This document shows positions 34,584 through 45,002 of a stretch of DNA of 64,000 bases, piece by piece. The stretch is taken from NCBI GenBank assembly GCA_020002185.1, contig CM034542.1:58335973-58399972 (forward strand). The letters run 5' to 3'. Each line of letters opens with the position of its first letter. Position 1 is the first letter of the stretch. The notes below the pieces were generated by a model. The model saw only the letters and a program-made list of their open reading frames with translations. It made no database searches and was not told the origin of the DNA. Both the position numbers and the translations under genes were made by a program. This DNA comes from Paraescarpia echinospica (lineage: Eukaryota; Annelida; Polychaeta; Sabellida; Siboglinidae).

Positions 34584-36560
34584 TCATTGTGGTTGACTGC
34601 GTGTATACAAGCAGGCGTAACAGTTAATGTTTGTGCACGTGTTGTTGTAATTTTGAATGAAATGGTTCTTAGCGTAATTTAAAAAAACATGTAAATTGTG
34701 TGTATACAGTTTAGCTATCACACTAAGGGAAGTGTTGTTAATTGTGTTTGGTAAACTGTATTTAAGATATAGTTTTGCAAATGAATGATTTGTACCGTAA
34801 ATGTGAATTTTGTGTTGGTTGAGTGTATTGTGACCATGAATCATGGTATTTGTAGCTATTTTCCAATGTAGAAGGTCAGCAGGTAATTTGTTATGTATAA
34901 ATTTATAGTAAAATTTCACTTCTTGAAGGGCTAAAATATCATTCACTTTTAGTAAGTTTAATTTGTTGAATAACGGGTCAGTGTGAGCATAAAAATGACT
35001 CAAAGTTATTATGCGTATAGCCCGTTTCTGAAGTTGATTAATTCTTTCAGAGTGGTACCCCATGTTGTTAAACAGTCAGTTATGTGTGGTACTAATAATG
35101 TATTATATAACAATTATTATCTTTATTCTCATTGGCAGAATTTGTTTAAGTCTATTTAGTATACCGATTATTCTGGAACATTTGTTTAATACATTTTCGG
35201 AGTGTTTTTTCCAGTTTAGATGCGTAACCAATGATAATCCCAGGAAATTAAAACTGTCAACTTTTGTAATTATGCTATTATTGATTTTAAGATTAGGTGT
35301 GTTAAATGTTTTTGGGTGAGTGGAAAACCATGAATTTAGATTTAGTTACGTTAAGAGAAAGTTCATTTATTTCTAGCCATTCATTATTTTTTGGAGTTCT
35401 TCATTAATTAATGTTTCAGCATCATCGGGGTGTGAGAGTGTGATATTGTTCATTGTACTTAACAAAGTAGTGTCGTCTGCATAGGATATAAAATTGAACA
35501 TTTGGCTCGCTTGAGAAAAGTCATTAACTTAAATAATAAACAGAATCGGTCCAAGAATGGAGCCTTGGGGTACTCCGGTTTCTATAGATAAGATATCAGA
35601 CTTAATTTCTACATTTTGTGTTTTATTTGATAGATAACTTTCATAAAGTTTCAGCAACACTCCTTCAATGCCGTAATGTTTTAATTTACAAAGTAATGTG
35701 TTGTGGTCTAAGGTGTCAAATGATTGAGAGAGATCAAGAAATGTGTTAAAAGGTACCTCATTATTATCCATGTAGGTTGTTATTCGATCTGCAAGGTCTA
35801 ATGCAGCATATTCCGTCGAGTGACCAGAACGGAAGCCATACTGGGATTTCGAAAAAAGTTTGTTACTTTCAAAATAGGAAAATAGTTGATTTCCCATAAT
35901 TTTTCCAATACTTTAAATATAGCTGGCAGAAGAGAAATTGGTCTATAGTTGTTGATTATTGATGGGTCACCGTTTTTAAATAACGGAATGACTTTGGCCA
36001 CCTTTAGTTTGTCAAGGAATATTCCTGTATTAAAAACTTTATTTGTAAGTAGCGTTAAGGATTTTATTATCTTAGGTGCGATTTGTTTTAGCAAATTGGT
36101 TGAAATGAAATCAGACCCGGTACTATTCTTAAACGGAAAGTTGTCTATTGTTTTTTGTATAATTAGTTCTTCAACGTTGTTAAGTACAAATTTGCAGTTA
36201 AAATATTTATCAAAGTAATTTCTAAATTCTTCGTCACCTAAATATGTTATGTTATTAACCAGTTTTCGGCCGATATTTGTAAAGAAGGTGTTAAATACGT
36301 TAGCTATATCTAAAGTGTTTGTAGTTTCTATATTATTTATACTGAATGATTCGGGAAAACAATTCTCATTGTTTTTTCTTGAAATAATTTCATTTATAGC
36401 TTTCCACGTGTTTCCGATATCAGATTCATATTTAGCGAAAATGGACGCAAAATATGTTGTTTGGATTCACGTAAGCTTCTCTTTAATATGGTACCATAAG
36501 TTTTTAAGCTAATACGCATAATTTCGTATTCCCTTGAATTAGGATTGGTAACAATTTCAT
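34584..36560 (-). pseudogene. 5'-truncated LINE with reverse transcriptase, several stops and frameshifts
   Basis: The minus strand encodes an ordered reverse transcriptase. First fingers, KVIPLFKNGDPSIINNYRPI, then SLLPAIFKVLEK (near 36000). Then SQYGFRSGHSTEYAALDLAD and FLDLSQSFDTLDHNTLLCKL, where the first catalytic Asp block reads FLDLSQSFD. Then TGVPQGSILGPILF, and after an in-frame TAA at 35529, YADDTTLL (35483-35472). The C-terminal frame 35063-34584 contains RINQLQKRAIRIITLSHF. The open parts are long, so the copy is only moderately old. It belongs to a family other than the LINE at 40.7-44.3 kb. Confidence 0.85.
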
Positions 36561-37190
36561 GCAATACCGCAGTGGACACAACCGCTCCGAAGCTTTGCAG
36601 TCATATTGTGAACTGATACAACGCGGCTGCACGAAAATAAGTCATAGACCCTGCAAATGTCCGAAGGCACTATGTCAAACGACCTCGTTCCAAATTGTCG
36701 TGGCCAAAGATCTCCAAAAACACGAGCAGAGGTGTTTCCACGTATAAGAATAAATGCTATCACATAAAGACGCAATATTGAAAATGTGATGCGTTTATGA
36801 CAAAATGCATAACCTTAAATTCTAGTGTGGAACTTACCTTTTGCGCTTTGTCTTTGAGGAGTCATAAATACTGGATACTGCGATATATAAGAACTTACCT
36901 TTTACTTTACCTGGATTAACTAGATACACTATAATATTAAATATAGAAGGTGTATTGCACCGAAAACGTGCCTATTCCTCGAGTTTTTTCTCACGAGAAG
37001 GTCTCTTACCCGTACCTTTGTTTATGAAACAACTTCTAACGCTTTTACGTGGAGATAGACTACGTCATAATACCAAATTGTGACGTAGAGTTAACTAGAT
37101 ATTAAACATTTGAAAACGGTCAGAAGACGATAACTCGTAAAGTGGGGACAGAAATTGTCAATATTAATTATTAAATGATTCGGAACATTA
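36561..37190. other. Sequence between LINE and zinc-finger-like gene A, nothing recognised
   Basis: No conserved frame or repeat seen. There are several ACTTAC/TTACCT motifs (36830-36910), but no exon can be supported. Confidence 0.4.
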
Positions 37191-37244
37191 TTCGGCTTCG
37201 TGAATAGTCGTGCTGCATTCCCTTGTTCACCGCAGGAAATCGGC

Positions 37245-38486
37245 TGACGTGATATCTCAAATCCGAGAGTTGTTAATGACGACGAAAACAGCTAGAAATC
37301 GATCGGCCTTTATCAAACAGTGAACGTTTGCTGGTGCGGCGGTAACGACATCAACATAGTGAAATAACACGACGCGAGGACAGTATATAATAGGAGCAAA
37401 CAAATCACGAGGTAATTGCCGCGGGTCGTTTACTGAGGGCGGACGTAGGTCCACTACTTGGCACTAAGACATTAATGCTAGCATAAGCTGGACGAGACGA
37501 CAGATTTAGCCTCAGGTCGGCAAAGGCAGGACACACACCTAGGTTCTTCTCTAAGTGTAAGTTACGACGAGACGACAGGCTCAGGTCGGGCAAAGGCAGG
37601 AAACACACCTAGGTTCTTCTCTAAGTGTAAGTAACCACGATGTTGTCACTACATGTCCTTTTTGAGTAAAAACGTTTCAACACCACGGCTACATAAATGC
37701 AGTAGGATTCATTAGGCCTATCGAACGACACACAGCGGTAAGCCTTTGGCCTAATTTATATTTCCTGCGCAGTAGTAACGCAATGTCGTCTTTCGTGTAG
37801 CAAAACATTCCTTGCCACAGGAATAGCAAAACAAAAGATAGGTCTGACACAGGATTTGAGAAATGCCTACCCACAAACACCCCACCCCACCCCGATCCCT
37901 CCGGTCAATAAGGCTATGGTAGATGTTCCAATATTTGAAGGTTTTTCCCGTAAACACGTTCTTTGCAGAGTCCAGTGGCGCTTCTTCCGAACACTATTTC
38001 AATCGGCTGTACGTTGTTTACAAGCATTCACTTTTATACCTGACTGTTTTGCTTCTTAAAAATAATGTGAGCATACATTTTAAACAAAATACAGTCAGAA
38101 ATCATAACGTATTACCTGGGTATCCACGGAAACCCCGAAACAGCCATAGCTAAAATCACTAAAAAAATAGCACTTCAAAATAACACTGATTTCCGTTTCT
38201 ATCTCAGCTGCGTACCGCGATGCCGGAGCTCCGTTGTCCGGGCTTCCCGAACTGCAAGCGGCACTACAAGTATTTCGGCGGCCTGAAGGCTCACGCCCTC
38301 GCGTGCGAGCACGCCGCCAAACGTCTCCTCAAGCGACCTCCCTCACAGCCGGACTATCGCATTGGCTTTAGCATGGCGGAAGTAGTCGTCTTTAAAGGGA
38401 ACCATGAAAATGGCAACGACAGGATCTGTCGCCAGAACATGATCATCTACAACCCGAAGCAGGTGATCACGTGGTTCGACGCATAA
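37245..38486 (+). CDS. Small zinc-finger-like protein, paralogue A (88 aa), spliced 5'UTR
   Basis: The coding exon ATG 38220 to stop 38486 begins 12 bases after an acceptor TTTCTATCTCAG (AG at 38206-38207). The protein starts MPELRCPGFPNCKRHYKYFG and has a Cys-x5-Cys...His-x3-Cys-x-His pattern (residues 6-31; ACEH at the end). Then HAAKRLLKRP, a variable middle, and the conserved block NHENGNDRICRQN. No known family is recognised. Paralogue B at 46303 has 26 of the first 40 residues identical and 11 of 13 in the NHE block. The upstream part aligns with that of B (ATTCGGCTTC..., CAAACAGTGAAC, AGTGAAATAACRCGACG). This makes a shared promoter and first exon at about 37190-37411 likely, with donor GAG|GTAATT at 37412; feature start 37245 is the TGACGTGA motif. 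An AATAAA at 39281 may end the transcript. Confidence 0.6.
37492..37634. repeat. Two tandem copies of a ~70-bp segment, each ending in a splice-donor motif
   Basis: ACGAGACGACAG...CAGGTCGG...GGCAAAGGCAGG...CCTAGGTTCTTCTCTAAGT is repeated twice, at 37492-37564 and 37565-37634. Each copy ends AAGTGTAAGT, a good 5' splice site. They lie in the 5'UTR intron of zinc-finger-like gene A and could be duplicated alternative non-coding exons. Confidence 0.7.
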
Positions 38487-39620
38487 CGGGCAACTGAGAA
38501 ACGTTAGGTCCGACTTTTCGCGACATAGCTGTCTGTGCCGTTGCTGACAACGTCTTGGAAAACTCGTCTGCTGCAGACACCGTAGCGTAGCCTCAGCGCC
38601 GCCTTCGTCTCCGCTTGGTCGTGCTGTTAACGGTGTTTCTCCCATGTGCGACACGTTGAGGTATATGGCCAGCACAGACTTCATCAAGTGGACATATCGT
38701 GCAGTCCCTTGACGGGGCGACATAGGCGCGGCCAGATTCACAACGTTAGTAGGTTGTACCGTAACATGTCTTCACATCACTGGCTCCAAGCAATGAAAAG
38801 ACAATCCGCTGACGTTTTTTTTAAATTGCATTTTCTTTTCGAAACGTCCTCTCGTCGAAACAAGGTTCTCTCGCAAAACCAAATGCAATGGAAATAATGA
38901 AATCCCACAATTGCAGTGCATACTTGATACCACCGGTTTATCACGCAAACGGCGGCAATTCCCAGACGGCGTCATAACTATGGTCTGCTTGACTCTGTGT
39001 CGTTCTAGAGTAGTGATTTAATGCAAACACAGTAACATTGGAAATACATTGACCTACGCTATCACATTGTTCTTTTGCAATTAAACAACCAACCATCTAG
39101 ACTGAGAACGTTCAGTTACTTGGAGGACGATAGCTCACCCGTGGTTTCTTATCGTGAGACTTACAGGACGTACCTATTGATAGTACCATGCTAAATCAGT
39201 TCTTATTGTATGTTAGTTGTACAGTTGTATTTGTACATTCGTTGATACTTTAAAAAAAAATAAAAAATTAGATGGGAACGAATAAAAATGTGCTTTTGAT
39301 TGAATAATTGTGAACTGCAAATATAAAGAGATATAAAATGCACTACTTTGCTGTTGTTTGGTTTGTCTGCCGCGACCGGTGTGTATGGCCAACATTGTGT
39401 TTTGCGTAGATCACAAAATCTTTGTGTAGTTCTAACAACTGCACCGTGCGTATGCGTGTGAACGCATGCGTGCGTATACGCGCGTGCGTGCGTGCGTGCA
39501 AAACACCGATGAAATAGATATATGGGAAAGCACCTAGGTTGGGTTGTTTTCCCATTCAAATGTGGAAAGAGGATGTTTCCACAAGACAATAATGGATATG
39601 AGAAACAGTGTGGGTAATGG
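38487..39620. other. 3' region of gene A and intergenic sequence
   Basis: Non-coding after the stop at 38486. Candidate poly(A) signal AATAAA at 39281-39286. A short GTGCGTGCGT-type microsatellite lies at 39445-39502. No other gene is seen. Confidence 0.5.
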
Positions 39621-39625
39621 ATGAG

Positions 39626-40520
39626 TAGTACCTGACGCACGGTGTTGTAGCATCAGTGGATATCAGCAATACCTGACGCACGGTGTTGTAGCATCAGTGG
39701 ATATCAGCAGTACTTGACGCACGGTGTTGTAGCATCAGTGGATATCAGCAGTACCTGAGGCATTGGTGTTATAGCATCAGTGGATATCAGCAGTACCTGA
39801 CGCACGGTGTTGTAGCATCAGTGGATATCAGCACTACCTGACGCACGGTGTAGTAGCATCAGTGGATATCAGCAGTACCTGAGGCATTGGTGTTATAGCA
39901 TCAGTGGATATCAGCAGTACCTGACGCACGGTGTTGTAGCATCAGTGGATATCAGCAGTACCTGACGCACGGTGTTGTAGCATCAGTGGATATCAGCAGT
40001 AACTGACGCACGGTGTTGTAGCATCAGTGGATATCAGCAGTACCTGACGCACGGTGTTGTAGCATCAGTGGATATCAGCAGTACCTGAGGCATTGGTGTT
40101 ATAGCATCAGTGAATATCAGCAGTACCTGACGCACGGTGTTGTAGCATCAATGGATATCAGCACTATCTTACGCTCGGTGTTGTAGCATCAGTGGATATC
40201 AGCAGTATCTGACGCACGGTGTTGTAGCATCAGTGGATATCAGCAGTAACTGACGCACGGTGTTGTAGCATCAGTGGATATCAGCACTACCTGACGCACG
40301 GTGTTGTAGCATCAGTGGATATCAGCAGTACCTGAGGCATTGGTGTTATAGCATCAGTGGATATCAGCAGTACCTGACGCACGGTGTTGTAGCATCAGTG
40401 GATATCAGCACTATCTTACGCTCGGTGTTGTAGCATCAGTGGATATCAGCAGTACCTGACGCACGGTGTTGTAGCATCAGTGGATATCAGCAGTACCTGA
40501 CGCACGGTGTTGTAACATCA
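39626..40520. repeat. 41-bp minisatellite, about 21 copies
   Basis: The unit is GTACCTGACGCACGGTGTTG followed by TAGCATCAGTGGATATCAGCA. A recurring variant reads GTACCTGAGGCATTGGTGTT/ATAGCATC and another CTATCTTACGCTCGG. The variants recur in the same order, which suggests duplication of groups of units. Each copy has a GATATC. Non-coding. Confidence 0.95.
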
Positions 40521-40806
40521 TTATTCCAAAGAAGGCGTATTGCACGGTTGCACCACCTATGCATTATAGAGGTATCAGCCTAACGCTCGTGTGGCTACGA
40601 ATATATTACAATAATACAATTGCTTTCTACTAAACGTAATTACTAATTAGACGACATGTAAGTACCATCATTAGGACGAACGGGAATGGTCAACTGCCAA
40701 ATACGCACAAGAGATGATGTACTTAATAAAAAAGAACTTTTATAAATTTCAGAAAAAAACATGACAACATCTATCGGGGAGAAATCACGAGTCACAACTC
40801 CAACAT

Positions 40807-41193
40807 TTGTTGGGGCCATCAATATGGAAAGACAACAACCAGACATATGCAAACCGGAGGAGCTACTCCGAGGCAGTGATTGAGGGTGCAAGGAGAAAAG
40901 AGAGAGTGTTTATGGGCGATTCAATTCTGAGAAAAACAGACAAGACTATATGCGAGGGGAAGGACCTTGTTGTATGTCTACCGGGGGCTAGGATAGAGCA
41001 TGTGACCGAAAGGGTAGAGAAGGTATTGGGGCATGGCAAGGGAGGGTCTATACTAGTACACGTAGGGACAAACAATGCAGACAAGGAGGGAACAACTGGG
41101 GTAGTTCAGAAGTACAGACATCTAGTAACGAAGCTAAAGAAGACAAGAGTGGAACAGGTTGTTCTCTCAGGAATTTTGCCAGTAATGGGATGA
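40807..41193 (+). pseudogene. LINE ORF1, SGNH esterase-like, frameshifted
   Basis: 128 codons open, then TGA at 41191-41193. The reading continues as RGATYRNCKRMAINALVVQM, shifts frame near 41285-41295 and reaches the DGLHLS motif and a stop near 41410. Catalytic residues of all three SGNH blocks are still recognisable. In CR1 elements this esterase is thought to act on membranes or in RNP assembly; here it is part of a disabled copy. Confidence 0.8.
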
Positions 41194-41398
41194 AGGGGGG
41201 CAACATACAGAAACTGTAAGAGGATGGCGATCAATGCACTAGTTGTGCAGATGTGTGAAGAAGAGGGCGTGGGATTCATTTATGGGGGTACTTTGTTGGG
41301 AGGGAAGATATGTACATGAGAGATGGCCTCCATCTTAGTGGAAAGGGGCAGCAGTTTTTCTCAGAGAACCTGCTGCGATCTGTTGACAGTAGGACAGG

Positions 41399-43920
41399 TT
41401 GCATCTATTTAAACTAGATTCGCAGGGGGGACTCACAGAAAAGCCTGAAAATGGAGGCATATATAAAGACAGCACAAATAAATCAGCAAATAACAGTCTG
41501 GAAAACTCTTCTGAAGCTGGATATAAATGTGTTTGTTTAAATGCAAGGAGTATAGTAAACAAAAGAAATGAACTAAACGTAATGGTAGAAGATATTGACC
41601 CTCATATAATAGGTATAACCGAATCCTGGACCACCACCGATATATCAGATGCTGAATTGGGACTGACAGGATATGTAATGTTTAGAAAAGATAGAATAGG
41701 AAGAAAGGGAGGTGGAGTTATTTTATATATTAAAGAATCTATCCAGGCTTATGAAATAAAATTAGAAAGAGAAGCAGATTGCGAAGAAGCTGTTTGGTGT
41801 AACATAGTTACAGGAAACTCAACGTTAACAGTTGGGTTAGTTTATCGAAGTCCAAACATAATCATAGAAGAGAATGAAAAAATACAAAACGCTATAAGGG
41901 AAGTAAGCAAACGGGACTGTATTATTATGGGGGATTTTAACCACGGACATATACAATGGAAATCTCTTCAGAGTATGGGTAGTGAGGACCACAAGTTTTT
42001 AGTTTTAGTACAAGATAGTTTCCTTTCTCAACATGTGCTAGAACCAACCAGGGGTGAGAATGTGTTAGACTAGTTTTGTCCTCACAGAATGAATTAGTTG
42101 ACAATGTCAAGATATGTGAGCCACTGGGGAGTAGCGATCACAACCAGATACATTTTACCATCAAAGTAAAATCAGAAGGGAATAGTAAAAAGCAGTATAG
42201 GAGAAATTTCCACAAAGGAAGGTATAAGGACATGAGGAAATATTTAGCAAAGATAGACTGGAATAACACACTAAAAATAAGACAGCAACAGAATGCTGGG
42301 ATATAATGTGAAATTAAGTGCATAGTCGATAAATTTGTACACTTAAAAAAAACAAGGGAAACGGTCCAAAAAGAAACACTTATCAAAAGAAGCCATTAGA
42401 AAAAATAAGTATAAACAAATGATGTGGAAGTCATATATATGTACTGGAAATGATGAAGACTACAACAATTAGCTAGTAATATAAAACATGACAGCAAGAG
42501 TTTGTATGCGTATGTTCGAAGCAAACAGAAGTTCAAGATATGGTCGGTCCTCTAGAAGATAGTGCTGGAAATATAATATCAGAGGGATTCTTAATGGCAG
42601 AAGACCTGAATGAGTACTTTAGTTCAGTGTTTACCAGAGAAGATATTAGTTCACTGCCAGTACCAGAGGCGAAGTTCAAGGGGGCAGATTCAGACTATTT
42701 AGGACAATTAATTGTAACCCCGGAAATGGTAGCTAAGAAAATAAGGGCTATGAAGGATAATAAATCACCTGGAGTGGATGGGATTCCAAACTACTATTGG
42801 AAATTGTAGAACAAATTAGCGTACCACTTGCAACAATTTTCAATTTGTCATTAGAAGAGGGAGTGGTTCCTTTAGAATGGAAAGAGGCAAACATTATACC
42901 GTTATTTAAAAAAGGTTCGAGAAACAAGTCAGATAACTATAGACCAGTGAGTTTAACATCAGTGATTTGCAAATTATTATAAAGACTAATTAAAGATCAC
43001 ATGGTGGATTTTCTTGTTAAACAAAACTTGATAAACCCATCTCAACATGTTTTTTTTAAAGCGAGGTCATGCTTAACAAATATGTTATGTTTTTTGGAAG
43101 ACATCACTAAGTGGGTAGATGAGGGATCACCGGTAGATATCGTTTACTTAGATTTTCAAAAAGCTTTCGACAAAGTACCACATCAAAGATTACTGCTTAA
43201 ACTAAGGCCCATGGCATAGGAAATGGTATAATAAACTGGATAGGTAAATGGCTGATTGACAGAAGACAACATGTAGTAGTTGATGGGGAGGCGTCAAACT
43301 GGAAATCAGTATTGAGTGGGGTACCACAGGGATCAGTACTAGGACCTATATTATTCTTAATATATATCAACGATTTGGATGATGAAATAACAAGCAAGGT
43401 GTTGAAATTTGCGGATGATACAAAAGTGTTTAGAAGGATTAAAAGTGATGGAGATAGACGGCATTTACAAGATGATCTTGACAGGTTGATCAAATGGTCT
43501 GAAAAGTGGCAAATGCTGTTCAATTTTGGGAAATGTAAATGCCTCCACGCAGGACATGGGAACGAAGAAGTAGAATATACAACGGGGGGTACTGTACTAA
43601 GTACTACTGTAAAAGAAAAGGACTTAGGGTTAACCATTAGTGCTGATATGAAGGTTTCAGAGCAGTGCGGAATTGCAGCTTCAAAGGGAAATCAAATCCT
43701 TGGATTAATTAGGCGAAACATAACGTATAAGGAAAAAGAGCTAATAATACCGCTGTACAAAACAATAGTTAGGCCTCATTTAGAATATTGTATTCAAGCG
43801 TGGAGGCCATATCGCAGGAAGGACATAGATATGCTAGAAAGAATGCAGAGGAGAGCAACTAAAATGATACCAAAACTGAGGGATCTTAGTTACGAAATAC
43901 GCCTAAAAAATGCGGATTAA
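41399..43920 (+). pseudogene. LINE ORF2 (endonuclease-reverse transcriptase), frameshifted
   Basis: Endonuclease then reverse transcriptase, in five frame blocks (41399-42073, 42076-42306, 42540-42809, 42797-42982, 43001-43219, then 43312-43920 in a new frame). A missing T at about 42071 turns DLVLSS into a stop. There are internal stops near 42306 and 42982 and a shift at about 43205. All catalytic motifs are intact at the sequence level, including MGDFN, GSSDHN and FADD. The C-terminal domain continues out of frame beyond the A6 run near 43906. Confidence 0.85.
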
Positions 43921-44335
43921 CAACACTAGAGACCAGGAGATTGAGAGGAGATCAGATAGAAGTGTTTAAAATATTGAATGGTTATGAAAATATTGATAGA
44001 AATATTTTTTTTCAGTTAAGAAAGATAGAAGGACTAGAGGACATGAAGTTACATTAGCAAAGGAGCAGAGTAGATTAGATATAAGAAAGTTTTCATTTTC
44101 ACAAAGGACTGTAAATGAATGGAACAGATTATCTGCTGATTGTGTGGGTGCTAGTAGCGTGAATATGTTTAAAAATAAAATCGACACATACCTCAGACGG
44201 GCGGGATACACATAGATAAAAGGGTCGGACTCTCGATAAGCCAAAGGGCTTCCTTGTCCACCTGCCACCTAGAGTTAATTCTCTGGGTGGCAATCTTGTT
44301 AAATCTTGTTAAATGTCTATAATAAAATACTTAAT

Positions 44336-44940
44336 TACGCGCCTTTACTGCACTCCTCATTCTACGAAGCTTGCGATGGTCCATTCGCTCGATGTGAAAT
44401 ATAGTCGACCCTTTGTTTGTCCATCCAATGCCATAACGATATAATTGTTATATGCCATTCTTTGCCAACCAACAATTAAGAAAGCAGATGTTCGTTTGAA
44501 TCATTCAACAATAACATGATTAGGGCCTAAGTAGTTGCACATCCGCGATCACCGGCAGACATGCGAATATATATCTTGTAACGTTGCAATATATTGCAGT
44601 CGAGACAAATCTAAGTAAATAGCCGCGGATTAATGGATAGGCAAACTAAACAAGAGTAGAAATAAGCAGACACAAGAGTCAGCTGTTAGTCACACAGGCT
44701 TATGCAAACAATAAACAACGTCACACGTACGTTCTTCGTGTTCGACAACGATTCCTCCGTTTACCGGAGCTCTTTGTTATCTCTTAGCGTTCACGTCATA
44801 ATGTCTGACAGTGACGTTCCGGGCTTTTATTTCACTTTTATCATCCTTGAAGGCATCCATGTGACGACTTTACATATAATGCCAAGAAGACGCAATAATT
44901 ATTATTAAAAGTGTTATTTTCGCTGCCGCATTACTAATAT
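44336..44940. other. Sequence between LINE and zinc-finger-like gene B, nothing recognised
   Basis: CpG content rises from about 44540 (CCGCGATCACCGGC, AGCCGCGG). This may be the distal promoter of the downstream gene. No gene is supported. Confidence 0.4.
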
Positions 44941-44994
44941 TCGGCTTCAAGAATAACCCCGTATCTTTCTATTCCTCGCATTACGAAGTCGGAT

Positions 44995-45002
44995 GACGTC
45001 AT
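44995..45002 (+). promoter_or_regulatory. CRE palindrome in the probable promoter of zinc-finger-like gene B
   Basis: A perfect TGACGTCA is followed directly by TATTTAAA and, 11 bases on, by the E-box CACGTG. Paralogue A has TGACGTGA at the same aligned place (37245-37252), one substitution away from the palindrome. CREB/ATF control is inferred from the motif only. Confidence 0.5.

Larger units (their letters stand above)
40660..44335 (+). mobile_element. Nearly full-length CR1-like LINE with esterase ORF1 and EN-RT ORF2
   Basis: ORF1 remains (40807-41410, one frameshift after 41193) encode an SGNH/GDSL-type esterase: VFMGDSILRKTDK (block I Ser), LVHVGTNNADKEG (block III Asn), and in another frame MRDGLHLSGKG (block V Asp-x-x-His). 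ORF2 has an apurinic-like endonuclease (41399-42306: CLNARSIVNKRNEL, GITESW, CIIMGDFNHGHI, GSSDHNQI) and a reverse transcriptase (42540-43920: NKSPGVDGIP, NIIPLFKKGSRN, DFQKAFDKVPHQRLLLKL, GVPQGSVLGPILFLIYINDL, KFADDTKVF with the catalytic pair at 43411-43419). The C-terminus continues to about 44215 (SVNMFKNKIDTYLRRAGYT). Several +/-1 shifts, mostly at homopolymers, break ORF2. Ends: GTCTATAATAAAA at about 44335. Confidence 0.92.
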
